Positions 26,786 through 35,970 of a DNA stretch of 64,000 bases are shown here, piece by piece. The translations under genes and the position numbers were made by a program. The notes under the pieces were generated by a model. It saw nothing but the letters and a program-made list of their open reading frames with translations. It searched no databases and was not told the DNA's origin. Position 1 is the stretch's first letter. Every line of letters starts with the position of its first letter. Source of the DNA: a virus; IMG/VR virus record IMGVR_UViG_3300043427_001127, positions 107,626 through 171,625 of that record, one strand, 5' to 3'.

Positions 26786-27502
26786 ATGGCTTTACCAAAA
26801 CCCCCAGTGCCTACCTATGAGTTGGAACTACCATCAACAGGTAAGACTATTAAGTATAGACCATTCCTTGTAAAAGAAGAAAAGATTCTTCTTATGGCAA
26901 TGGAATCGCAAGAGGAAAAACAAATCACAGATGCTGTAGTTAATATTGTAAAGGACTGTGTTCTTACTAGAGGAATCAAAGTAACTGAACTTGCTTCTTT
27001 TGATATTGAATATTTGTTCTTAAACATTCGTGCCAAATCTGTTGGCGAAACAGTTAAGATGAAAATCACATGTGAAGATGATGGTCAGACACAAGTAGAT
27101 TATGAGTTGGATATTAATGAGGTAAAAGTTATCAAAGATTCTAAACATAATAATAAGATTATGCTTTCGGATGATTCTGGATTGATTATGAAGTATCCTG
27201 GTATGGAACAGTTTATTCAGACTCAGATTATGATGAAGAGTTTGAATGCCGAAGAAGTATTTGATATTATTATTGATTCAGTAGATCAGATTTTTGTTGG
27301 TGATGATGTTTATGAAGCAAAGACAACTTCCAAAAAAGAAATCGAAGAGTGGGTTGGTGGTATGACATCAAAACAGTTTGAGAAAGTTAAAGATTTCTTT
27401 GCAACAATGCCAAAACTATCTCACACTTTTAAAATAGTTAATCCAAACACAGAAGTTGAATCTGAATATACTATTGAGGGTCTGGTAAATTTTTTCGGGT
27501 AA
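26786..27502 (+). CDS. 26: Baseplate hub assembly protein gp26-like (T4_baseplate family)
   Basis: 238 residues. The start YELELPSTGKTIKYRPFLVK and the EEKILLMAMES region are typical of the gp26 family that assists hub assembly. The position just before giant tape-measure-like genes is that of tail-assembly chaperones in other phages. The 3' end carries a slippery heptamer T TTT TTC (27490-27496) two codons before the stop, in the correct phase for -1 frameshifting into the next frame. Confidence 0.85.
   Translation: MALPKPPVPTYELELPSTGKTIKYRPFLVKEEKILLMAMESQEEKQITDAVVNIVKDCVLTRGIKVTELASFDIEYLFLNIRAKSVGETVKMKITCEDDGQTQVDYELDINEVKVIKDSKHNNKIMLSDDSGLIMKYPGMEQFIQTQIMMKSLNAEEVFDIIIDSVDQIFVGDDVYEAKTTSKKEIEEWVGGMTSKQFEKVKDFFATMPKLSHTFKIVNPNTEVESEYTIEGLVNFFG
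27490..27496 (+). promoter_or_regulatory. Candidate -1 ribosomal frameshift site
   Basis: T TTT TTC in gp26 phase fits the X XXY YYZ rule. Slippage gives CGG GTA AGC ATG, in frame with the ORF at 27505. A small hairpin CTGGT/ACCAG (27520-27537) lies downstream, further than the usual stimulator spacing. Confidence 0.5.
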
Positions 27503-27504
27503 GC

Positions 27505-27684
27505 ATGTTCCATGAAACTCTGGTGAACCATTACCAGTCTAACTTTAACTTGATGTATCATCATAAGTTTTCATTAACTGAGTTAGAGAACATGCTTCCG
27601 TGGGAAAGAATCGTTTATGTTACTATGCTTAATGCATATATCGAAGAACAAAACGAAAAAGCAAGACAGAAAGCAATGCGATGA
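27505..27684 (+). CDS. Small gp51-like / chaperone C-terminal ORF
   Basis: 59 residues from ATG 27505, two bases after the gp26 stop, with no clear ribosome site. MFHETLVNHYQSNFNLMYHH, then LENMLPWERIVYVTMLNAY and a Lys/Glu tail resembles the second part of tail-assembly chaperones and T4-like gp51. It may be made as a separate protein or as a gp26 fusion. Its stop overlaps the next ATG by 4 bp. Confidence 0.6.
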   Translation: MFHETLVNHYQSNFNLMYHHKFSLTELENMLPWERIVYVTMLNAYIEEQNEKARQKAMR

Positions 27685-30362
27685 ATCCCGAAGACTTAGA
27701 TTTAGATTTGCCACAACCACCCGAGGGAGTACTAGATCCTAGTAATCCTTGGTATAGTGCTAAGGTTGGCGAAAGGACATGGATGCTTCTTAAAGCCAAG
27801 TTAACTGGCAGGAAGATGAATGATGGCACACAGTATTCATCCACTGTTAATTTAACTGAAGCAGATGCTGATAAGTTAATAGAAAATCTAAAGAAAGATC
27901 CTAGAGGATATCCTCAGTTTAATGATGGGGGTGGTGGACTTAAGTTTTATGAAAACTATGAGGCATATCAAGGGTGGTTGGTAGAAGAGTATCTTGAGAA
28001 ACCATTTCGCAAACAGGTTGACGCGAAGATAGAAGAAGCTGAGATACAAAGAGTAATAAATCAAAGAAAAGAATCAAAAGTTCAACCAATGACTCTTTTG
28101 ATTCCTTCAAAAAAGGAAGAAGACCTTTTAAAAGTACCAGAAATAAAAGAAGAACCTGTTGAGGAACCTGAAGAATCACCTCAAGAAACTATAACGGAAC
28201 AACAAATACCAGAACCTGTTGCTGAACCACAAACAGAACCTGTGTCAGCATCGATACCTCTTCCTGCCACATCGCCACCAACATTTGATCCAACTAAGGT
28301 ATTAAACATACCCGAAACTATTCCAGAAAAAGTTCCGAATGGATTAACACAAAACATAACAAAGTTATCCGAGACTTTAGATAATATCAATGCAGAACTA
28401 TCGGCACAGATTGTTCTGATAAGAAAAAGAACATCTATCTTAAAAAAAGATAATGCTGGATTAGAACTTGCCAAGTTTTTAGTTGGTCAACAAATAGAAA
28501 ACTATAGTGAGTTCTTGAATGATTTGGAGTCGCAATCTAGAGAGATAGATTTAGAGGATGGATATGATATTCCTTCTGATGCCGAATCTAAACCTCCAGT
28601 AGACAATCAAGTAGAACCAGAAGGACCACCACCAACACCCGAAAAACCACCAGAAAAACAATGGTGGGAGTTCTGGAAAGAAGATCCAAATAAATCTCCA
28701 AGAAAAGCTTCTTCTGGATTGATGTCAACTGCGATGCCAGCAATGGCAGAAGGTGGTATATCAGCTGGAACTGGACTGAATAACATCATTAAACCAGGAA
28801 TATATGATAATCCTACGGTAGGTAATCTAGCACCAGGAACCGCTATCATACCATTGAATAGAAACTATGGTAAAGATATGTTTGGTAACTATGATGAGAT
28901 TGAATACATGAATGCTTTTGGGGAAGTAATGGCTTCGTCAAGAAAAGCATTACTTGGTTCTGTTCTGACAGTTTATGGAGATATTCTCAGTAGTTTTGGA
29001 CCACTAGCAGGATTTTTTAATAAATCTTTGCCTGGTATACTTCAAGGTGCTGCAAATATTTTGGGAGCACCATTAAATCTTGTTCTTGATATGCTTGGTG
29101 GACCAGCATATGCTGGTACTGTGCCAAATGAGTTGGAAGAAAGAAAGTTTTATAAATCTTGGAAGATTTATTTTGAAGGCAATCGTCTAATATTTGAAGG
29201 TGGTGTGCAAGAAGGAAGTTCTGAAGAAAACCCAACAGGAACTGCTGAGTTTGCAAAAGATATTTTAACTATTGGTCCTGGTGGCGAGGGTCTCGGTGGC
29301 ATGGGTGGTACTAATGTGTCTAAACCACCAGCATGGATTCCATATGCTAAATCAGATTCTGGAAAACTCCATTATATTTCTGGATTTGGTTGGCGTTGGG
29401 GTAGAATGCACACTGGTATTGACTTGGCACCAGCTGGATATGCGCCATTAAAACTAATCTCTCCTTTTGACGGTAAAGTTTCTGATGTGAACAGAAACTG
29501 GCCTAAAGACGGCGGTGGTGGATATGGAAACTATGTTGAAGTAGAGCATAAAAATCCAAATGTTCATTTATTTTATGGTCACATGAAAGAAGTTTCTGAT
29601 AGTATAAACCAAGGATCTGATGTAAAAGCTGGGCAAGTTTTGGGAACTACAGGAACAACAGGTCGTTCTGAAGGAGTTCACGTACACTGGGAAGTTAGAA
29701 AAGGTAGTTGGGGGCAGCAGGTAGATCCAGTTGAATGGACTCATCAAAATAAACCAAGCTTTGCTAAAGGTGGAAGTTGGCAACTGCCATCGTTACCCAG
29801 TTTACTTCCATCACCTATTGATTTACTGAAAGGATTATTAAAGTCTAAACAATCTAAAAGAAACTATGGTGCTGATTACAAAAGGCAAGAGTTGATACTT
29901 TCGGCAAAGGCTTCTGGTGGGAGTGGACTTGCAGATATTAGAGGCAATCAAAGACCAAGACTCCAACAGTCTGGTAGCATCAGTAGACCTAAAGGTTCTG
30001 TAGTAGTAAAACAAACAGAACCAGAAGTTCCAAAGTTAGATCCAAATCTAACAGCAATACAAAACTGGACTAAACTATTTCCACAACTTGCTAGAAAAGT
30101 TAAACCAGGGCAGTCTGGATACGATGAGATTCAAAAAGTTTTATCACCACAAACTTCAACTATGCCATCAGCAACTCCAACTACAACAGCAGTTGCTACA
30201 GAATCTAAAGTTCCACCAAAACAAATGACTATGCAGATGCCATCTGCACCTTCTACCCCCACTGTTACACCATCATCTAGTGCATCTTCCGTTTCTTTTG
30301 TTCAACTTGATATGAATACTAATGATGTGAAAGAACTAGTAAAACTTCGTAGAATACAGTGA
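27681..30362 (+). CDS. Large baseplate hub/tail protein with M23 peptidase domain
   Basis: 893 residues. The N-terminal 150 are folded and charged; 150-400 is Pro/Glu-rich and low complexity. The region 565-680 is an M23 (LytM-type) metallopeptidase: GFGWRWG, H577-x3-D581 (HTGIDLA), FYGHM, and H667-V-H669 (GVHVHWEV), all zinc ligands and catalytic His present. The 700-893 tail is again Pro/Ser/Gln-rich. It would cut peptide cross-links of host peptidoglycan during DNA injection. It sits where T4 has hub/tape-measure genes. Confidence 0.82.
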   Translation: MNPEDLDLDLPQPPEGVLDPSNPWYSAKVGERTWMLLKAKLTGRKMNDGTQYSSTVNLTEADADKLIENLKKDPRGYPQFNDGGGGLKFYENYEAYQGWLVEEYLEKPFRKQVDAKIEEAEIQRVINQRKESKVQPMTLLIPSKKEEDLLKVPEIKEEPVEEPEESPQETITEQQIPEPVAEPQTEPVSASIPLPATSPPTFDPTKVLNIPETIPEKVPNGLTQNITKLSETLDNINAELSAQIVLIRKRTSILKKDNAGLELAKFLVGQQIENYSEFLNDLESQSREIDLEDGYDIPSDAESKPPVDNQVEPEGPPPTPEKPPEKQWWEFWKEDPNKSPRKASSGLMSTAMPAMAEGGISAGTGLNNIIKPGIYDNPTVGNLAPGTAIIPLNRNYGKDMFGNYDEIEYMNAFGEVMASSRKALLGSVLTVYGDILSSFGPLAGFFNKSLPGILQGAANILGAPLNLVLDMLGGPAYAGTVPNELEERKFYKSWKIYFEGNRLIFEGGVQEGSSEENPTGTAEFAKDILTIGPGGEGLGGMGGTNVSKPPAWIPYAKSDSGKLHYISGFGWRWGRMHTGIDLAPAGYAPLKLISPFDGKVSDVNRNWPKDGGGGYGNYVEVEHKNPNVHLFYGHMKEVSDSINQGSDVKAGQVLGTTGTTGRSEGVHVHWEVRKGSWGQQVDPVEWTHQNKPSFAKGGSWQLPSLPSLLPSPIDLLKGLLKSKQSKRNYGADYKRQELILSAKASGGSGLADIRGNQRPRLQQSGSISRPKGSVVVKQTEPEVPKLDPNLTAIQNWTKLFPQLARKVKPGQSGYDEIQKVLSPQTSTMPSATPTTTAVATESKVPPKQMTMQMPSAPSTPTVTPSSSASSVSFVQLDMNTNDVKELVKLRRIQ

Positions 30363-30435
30363 TTTCAAAAATGACCCCTAAAAACCAAATTGGTCCAAAA
30401 AAAATCTCGGCAAATTTTTGCCAAAAAAGGTTTTT

Positions 30436-30442
30436 CTAAATA
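30436..30442 (+). promoter_or_regulatory. Late-type box CTAAATA
   Basis: CTAAATA 28 bp before the next ATG, in a 101-bp gap that also has GGCAA/TTGCC and ACCAA/TTGGT inverted repeats of uncertain role. Confidence 0.55.
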
Positions 30443-30463
30443 TTTCAGCTAAGTAGGTCGATT

Positions 30464-33091
30464 ATGGCAAGAACACTAACAGACTATATTTTAGAAAAAG
30501 CATCACAAAAGCGAGATGATGCGAAAAAGTCTGATAGCAAAAAATCTAAAAAAGACAAAAAATCTCAATCTGGTACTTTGGTTGAGTTTTTGCTCGACCG
30601 AAAAAATACATCAAAATCTTCAAAAACAGGTAAATCTAACAAAAAAGGGGAAACTTTAACTGAGTATATTGTATCGAAGATTACTGATAAAAAAAAGAAG
30701 GAAGAAACGAAAAAACAGCAATCTCAAACGTCTTTTGTAGAAAGTTTAAATCAATCTTTTAGAATGTTGTCTAGAAAGACCGAAGAGATGAAGTCTCTAG
30801 TAAGTCAGCAAAGAAAACTTCTAGAACAACAATCAGAAGAAGAAAACTTATTAGCAGTAAATGTTTCTATTTTAGAAGATCTTTTTGCACATAGAGCAAA
30901 GTTAGAAAAACAAGTATTTCTCTCTGTAGCACATAGATTTTCGGATTTTCCTGAAGATATACCAGAACCATCAAATAATGAAAATGACGATGAACCAGAA
31001 GAATCAGATGATAGTTCAAATGATAATGATAGTTCTTCGTCTGCTCCAGATAAACCAGACTCCCCACCGCCCAGCACGCCATCCGCTCCACCCACATCAC
31101 CAGATAAAAAAGCAGAAGGTGGTATAACTCCAGCGCAACCAACACAAAAACAATCCAAGAAATCTAAAACACAGTCTTTGGTTCCTTATGCTGATGTCAT
31201 GCAGTTAGGAATGCAGGCATCGGGAATGGCAGCTATCAACACAGTTGCTGAGTTGATGAAAAAATCTGGTGCATTAGGTGGATTTTTTGTTCCCTACATT
31301 AAATCTTTAGTCACTCCATTTGGTGTGGCAATGGGTATTGGTGAGAGTGTAATAAGCAGTTTATTGGGTGGATCCGCTAGGGCAGCAACTTTAGAAATGA
31401 ATGCAGCTCAAAAAGATTTTGGTAAAACTTGGCGTTCTTTCCTAGGCGATGAAAACTTTATTGCTAAGTTTATTGATAGAACAACTACAGGAGTAATGGA
31501 TCAACTTGATAATGTAGTTCCTCAAGAACTTACTGGAGACTTAGCGCAGAAGTCTTTACAGTTTGCAAAATACTTGATGTCCAAGCATGGACTTAAAGAT
31601 TTCCAAGCTGCTGCTATTGTTGGTGTTATGCTTCGTGAAGGATTTGGTAGTGGAAAACCTGATGTGCGAGAAGGAGGACAACGTGGAGCTCCTACTTACG
31701 ATGGCACTAGTCAAATGGGTTATGGTTGGATTCAGTGGACAAATACTCAAGGTGGTGGACCAAATGATAGACTGAACAGAGTTCTGATACATCTTGGTAT
31801 GGGACCACCACCAAAGAAAACAAGACCATGGACTGATATGGATAATATCAAGGCTATGGAATATGAATGGCAAAATCACTACACTAAAACTATTCCTGCT
31901 GTAAAAGGAACTAGTAATATAACCGATGCTGTTTATGAATTTGTTGGAAACTATACTGCAGGCAGTCACGCAAACATTTCTACTTATCAAAATAGAGAAG
32001 ATAAATCTGGCGGTGGGTTTATTGGAAGAAGAAACTCATCTGCTGCTGGAGTGCTAAAACTATTTCAGAGTGGTGATACAAAAAATGCAAAATTATTTGA
32101 AAGGGGTGGACTTGAAGGAAACAAATCTTCTTTATTAAACTCTTACATTGTAGATGGTCCTGAAAGTGGATTTTCTGCCAATATTCAAGGATTGCCAGTT
32201 ACTCTACACGGTAAAGAGATCGTTCGCGTGTTTGATGGTGGATTTGAAGTTTATCCTCTAGAAAACAGAGAATATAGCATAAAAGAGGATCCGATGGGAG
32301 TGATGCAAAGATGGTCAGAAATCGCATCTGGATTGGATGCAAAGATTTCTTCATATTTTGCTGCTGGTGGAGTTTCTGAAGGAGTTAAAGCAATCAAACA
32401 TGACGAGGCATTATCTTCGCTTTCTAGAGGAAGAAATGACTATATCGTAAATCGCGGACCTAGTGTTATTTCATCTGTACCATGGTCAAAAGTATCTGCA
32501 TCTACTCCTTTGTATGCTTATGAAACTGGAGTTTCTGGAGATAGAACTACGATTGGATGGGGTATGACATATTATGATTCTATTACTGCAGGTAGAAAAG
32601 CAGTTAAACCAGGGGATGTTATAACAAAGGCAAAAGCAGATTCTTTATTAATGGGATTAGTTAATAACTATGTGAATACATTGAAGGGGCAAAAATGGTA
32701 TCAAAAATATTGGAATAAGATGTCTGCTAAACAGCAAGGTGGATTACTTGCTTATGGTTATAATCAACCAGCACATTTACTTGGAACTGGTGCTCCCAAG
32801 ATGTATGCTGCTTTGAATAGGGGAGATATGAATGCTGTGGCAGCAAATATTGATAGAGGACTCCCAGCGAGAGAAAAAAATGAAAAAGCGTTGGTTCTTT
32901 CTGGTCCGAGAAATCTAAATACGGCAACATCATCTAAACCAGATAGACAAGTAGTTGTAAATCGTGTTGGTGGTGGAACTTCTCAACCTAGAGTATCCAC
33001 ATCTTCTCGTAGAGCAAATACATCTTCTCCTTCATTCTCTTTTGATCCTCTTAGATTTATAAGAGAGTTAACTATGCAACGCACTCGATAA
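30464..33091 (+). CDS. Large tail protein with two lysozyme-type domains
   Basis: 875 residues. The N-terminal 110 are Lys/Ser-rich repeats (DAKKSDSKKSKKDKK); 170-230 is acidic/proline-rich. About 360-510 (KHGLKDFQAAAIVGVMLREG, YGWIQWTNTQGG) matches the Phage_lysozyme2 tail-lysozyme domain. About 650-810 (TTIGWGMTYYDS, MSAKQQGGLLAYGYN) matches a T4/GH24-type lysozyme domain with the TIGxG turn. It would cleave glycan strands at the tail tip. It begins MARTLTDYILEKA, a signature repeated inside (GETLTEYIVSKI) and related to the start of the next gene. Confidence 0.8.
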   Translation: MARTLTDYILEKASQKRDDAKKSDSKKSKKDKKSQSGTLVEFLLDRKNTSKSSKTGKSNKKGETLTEYIVSKITDKKKKEETKKQQSQTSFVESLNQSFRMLSRKTEEMKSLVSQQRKLLEQQSEEENLLAVNVSILEDLFAHRAKLEKQVFLSVAHRFSDFPEDIPEPSNNENDDEPEESDDSSNDNDSSSSAPDKPDSPPPSTPSAPPTSPDKKAEGGITPAQPTQKQSKKSKTQSLVPYADVMQLGMQASGMAAINTVAELMKKSGALGGFFVPYIKSLVTPFGVAMGIGESVISSLLGGSARAATLEMNAAQKDFGKTWRSFLGDENFIAKFIDRTTTGVMDQLDNVVPQELTGDLAQKSLQFAKYLMSKHGLKDFQAAAIVGVMLREGFGSGKPDVREGGQRGAPTYDGTSQMGYGWIQWTNTQGGGPNDRLNRVLIHLGMGPPPKKTRPWTDMDNIKAMEYEWQNHYTKTIPAVKGTSNITDAVYEFVGNYTAGSHANISTYQNREDKSGGGFIGRRNSSAAGVLKLFQSGDTKNAKLFERGGLEGNKSSLLNSYIVDGPESGFSANIQGLPVTLHGKEIVRVFDGGFEVYPLENREYSIKEDPMGVMQRWSEIASGLDAKISSYFAAGGVSEGVKAIKHDEALSSLSRGRNDYIVNRGPSVISSVPWSKVSASTPLYAYETGVSGDRTTIGWGMTYYDSITAGRKAVKPGDVITKAKADSLLMGLVNNYVNTLKGQKWYQKYWNKMSAKQQGGLLAYGYNQPAHLLGTGAPKMYAALNRGDMNAVAANIDRGLPAREKNEKALVLSGPRNLNTATSSKPDRQVVVNRVGGGTSQPRVSTSSRRANTSSPSFSFDPLRFIRELTMQRTR

Positions 33092-33094
33092 ATA
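33088..33094 (+). promoter_or_regulatory. Late-type box ATAAATA
   Basis: GATAAATA (33087-33094) overlapping the previous stop, 25 bp before ATG 33118. Confidence 0.6.
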
Positions 33095-33117
33095 TCAATA
33101 TAAAGTAGGGTCGATAA

Positions 33118-35970
33118 ATGTCTTTTGGCATAGAGCAATCACAAAAAACAGGTGGTCAAACATTGGGAGGATTCATAGCTGGCAAAGCTATGCAATCTAG
33201 AGATGATGCAAAAAAAGAAAAAGAAAAGCAACAAAAGATAGAAGAAAAGGGCGGCGAAGTAAACGAAGAAGACAAAAAGGGATTATTTAAAAAAGCTCTC
33301 GCTCATAACTTTGGTGGTGGATTTTTATCTGGTAAAAAATCTTTTGGCGAAAACTTTAACTATAAAATGCCACCCAAACCAGAATCATCTGGATCATCTT
33401 CTTCCGCGTCAGGTGCTGGTGGTGGATCTGGTGGTGCTGGAAAAGGACTAGCGAAGATTCTTACTGGAGGATTTGGTTCTCTGGTAGCAGATACTACGGC
33501 TATTCAGGGGGGTTTGTCTGCGATTACGCAACTATTAAACTCTCAGTTGCAGTCTAGTAGTTTCACTTCTAACGGTATATCTGGTATTCAGGCGATTTTA
33601 GCAGATCAACTTGAATCTCAAGGTCAGATGATAGAGTTGATGGGAGGCGAAAGACCATCTTCAAGTGCTGCTGCTGGCGCTTCTGGTATGTTTGGCATGT
33701 CCCAATCATCTAAAACTGGTGGCGAAACTTTAACTGGATTTATAGCAGAAAAATGGCAACAGATTCAGGGAGTTATTAGTTTTGTTTCTGGATTGATGTC
33801 TGGTGGTGGTATAACTGGACTGATTGCAAGAATGCTTCCTGGTCCTGTTGCAAACATATTGGGTCTTGGTGGAGCGCAAGGAGCAGCTGCGGCAGGAGGT
33901 GGCGCTGCAGCGGGTGGTGGAGTTACTGCAGGAGCAGTTGCGACTGGTGCCGCTGCTACTGCCGCTGTTGCTGGTACGGGACTTGCTGCTAGTGCTGTAG
34001 GCGAAGCAACAAGAGGTCTTGGAGATCAATGGAGAAACCTAGACAATAAAAAGAAAAAGGAAATTTTAAAGAATCCATTTTTGAATACATTTTTAATGAT
34101 GCCGCCACTTACGCCAGTAGGTATTGCAGCACAGACTGGTATGATACCAGATCAGTTATTGGACATGACTGAAGACCCTATTGCTCGCGTTTTGGATGGA
34201 AACTCTGCAATAGCAGAAACTATTGGAGCTCCATTTAGGGCAATATTTGAACTTATTATGGCTGGTGGTGATGTGAGTAAATCAAATGCCAAGATGGCAG
34301 AGATTGACGCAAACCTTCGTGAAAACTTCCGTCAAGCTTTTGATCCAAATGGAAAGAAAGGATCCTGGGGATCTGCATGGGGTAATGAATATGGCACTGC
34401 TGAGTCTAGAATAACAAAGAATGCATCTGGATCTGTGATGCTTGGGGAAGCGGGTAAAGAAGCAGTTGTAGATTTGCATAGTGCGGATGCTGCTGGCATG
34501 GAAGGCACTCAAGACCCTGGCATGAAGGCGTCTGGAGCATCTATGCTTGCTGTGGTTGACCAGTTTGTGAAAGGAATGGGACCACTTGGAGCACCAGTTG
34601 CACAAGCATTGGGACCAGATGTTCAGAATCTTGCAAGACAGTTTGGTATGTCACAAACTCTACCAAACTTAAAAATAGGTGGTGGTAAGTTCAAAGAGGA
34701 TGGAAAATCAAGAAGAGAAAAAAACAAGTTTTTAGAGAATCTTATTTCTGGATCTTTAGAAGCATTAGGTGCTAAAAAGAAAGAGGATAAGCAGACAACG
34801 CCAGGTGGAGCTCCAGCTCCAACAGGAGACGCAAATCAACAAAGATCGCAAGAAAGACAAGAAGATACAAGACAAACACTTGAAAGTATTCCTGGTGCTG
34901 GTGCTGCAATGGAAAGACCTGATCCAGAAGGCATTAAAAAAGCGGAAGGCGAACAAGCAATGATGACTACTGGTAAGGTGAAAGGAACTCAAGTTAAACT
35001 AGGTACTGGTGATAAATTAACTGTTCCTAGCGCAGATTTGAATCCTGTTGAAGGCAGTAACGGTAAGTATTGGTATGATAACAAAGGACAGATATATAAA
35101 TGGCGACCAGGGGAGCAAGTTGTACAACTATACTTAGACGAAATACAGAAGCAAGGAAAAGCTGATAGTTTTGATTTGGTGAGGAATACAACAACTGGTG
35201 TTGTAAGAAGAGTCAGTACCCAAAGAGATTGGAATCCATTTAATAATGCCAGCATTATTAAAAATGGCGAATACAGTTATAGAGCAAATGATAAGTTGAT
35301 TGATAATAGAAATGGAACACCAGTTTGGTCTAGACAAACTGAGAAACAAGATTTAGGTGGATTGCATGGACCAGAAATAGCAATACCAAAACAAAGTAGT
35401 TTAACTTCTTTTGAAGATGGTGGATGGTTCCAACGTCTCACAAGATGGTTGACAACTCCAATGGGTCAAGGCGCTTCTGATAAGGCAGTTTCTTCCCTGC
35501 AAAGATCTGCTAGTGCTGGAAATATGGGAAGCACTGCACAAGGTCTCAGTAATAGGAGAGCAGCAACTGATGCTGCCATTAGAGAAATGCTGGGTCATGA
35601 AAAGGGTGGTTCTATGTTTGGTGTTACTCAACATAACAAAATCACCATTGAACAAAGGATGGATGATATTGAGAAGATGACAAAAATGTTGGCTTCCATG
35701 GTTGGATCAACTACTAGTGCTGCTGGACCATCTTCTACTTCATCTGCTCCTAAGGTTTCTGCTCCAGCATCTCCAGTAACAGCAACAGATCAAGTTGCTG
35801 ATGAGATGTCTGAAATGGCAGTTATTAATGTTATCCAATCTGGCGGTTCTTCTCCTACTATTCCAGTTGAGCAAGAATCACCTCAAAATAGTACAGATTA
35901 TATTGCAGATCCCTCTTCTAGTGGTCTAGCTTCAGTTCTTTGTATGTCTTCACCTTGGGGGGCGATGTAA
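33118..35970 (+). CDS. Large Gly/Ala-rich tail protein (tape-measure-like)
   Basis: 950 residues. The start SFGIEQSQKTGGQTLGGFIA recurs at about 198 (QSSKTGGETLTGFIAEK), a module shared with the previous gene. Residues 90-300 are Gly/Ala/Ser-rich with hydrophobic helices (AAAAGGGAAAGGGVTAGA), as in tape-measure proteins. The motif MLGEAGKEAVVDLHS (about 441-455) is also typical of phage tail tape measures. No catalytic domain is visible. Its stop overlaps the next ATG by one base. Confidence 0.7.
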   Translation: MSFGIEQSQKTGGQTLGGFIAGKAMQSRDDAKKEKEKQQKIEEKGGEVNEEDKKGLFKKALAHNFGGGFLSGKKSFGENFNYKMPPKPESSGSSSSASGAGGGSGGAGKGLAKILTGGFGSLVADTTAIQGGLSAITQLLNSQLQSSSFTSNGISGIQAILADQLESQGQMIELMGGERPSSSAAAGASGMFGMSQSSKTGGETLTGFIAEKWQQIQGVISFVSGLMSGGGITGLIARMLPGPVANILGLGGAQGAAAAGGGAAAGGGVTAGAVATGAAATAAVAGTGLAASAVGEATRGLGDQWRNLDNKKKKEILKNPFLNTFLMMPPLTPVGIAAQTGMIPDQLLDMTEDPIARVLDGNSAIAETIGAPFRAIFELIMAGGDVSKSNAKMAEIDANLRENFRQAFDPNGKKGSWGSAWGNEYGTAESRITKNASGSVMLGEAGKEAVVDLHSADAAGMEGTQDPGMKASGASMLAVVDQFVKGMGPLGAPVAQALGPDVQNLARQFGMSQTLPNLKIGGGKFKEDGKSRREKNKFLENLISGSLEALGAKKKEDKQTTPGGAPAPTGDANQQRSQERQEDTRQTLESIPGAGAAMERPDPEGIKKAEGEQAMMTTGKVKGTQVKLGTGDKLTVPSADLNPVEGSNGKYWYDNKGQIYKWRPGEQVVQLYLDEIQKQGKADSFDLVRNTTTGVVRRVSTQRDWNPFNNASIIKNGEYSYRANDKLIDNRNGTPVWSRQTEKQDLGGLHGPEIAIPKQSSLTSFEDGGWFQRLTRWLTTPMGQGASDKAVSSLQRSASAGNMGSTAQGLSNRRAATDAAIREMLGHEKGGSMFGVTQHNKITIEQRMDDIEKMTKMLASMVGSTTSAAGPSSTSSAPKVSAPASPVTATDQVADEMSEMAVINVIQSGGSSPTIPVEQESPQNSTDYIADPSSSGLASVLCMSSPWGAM

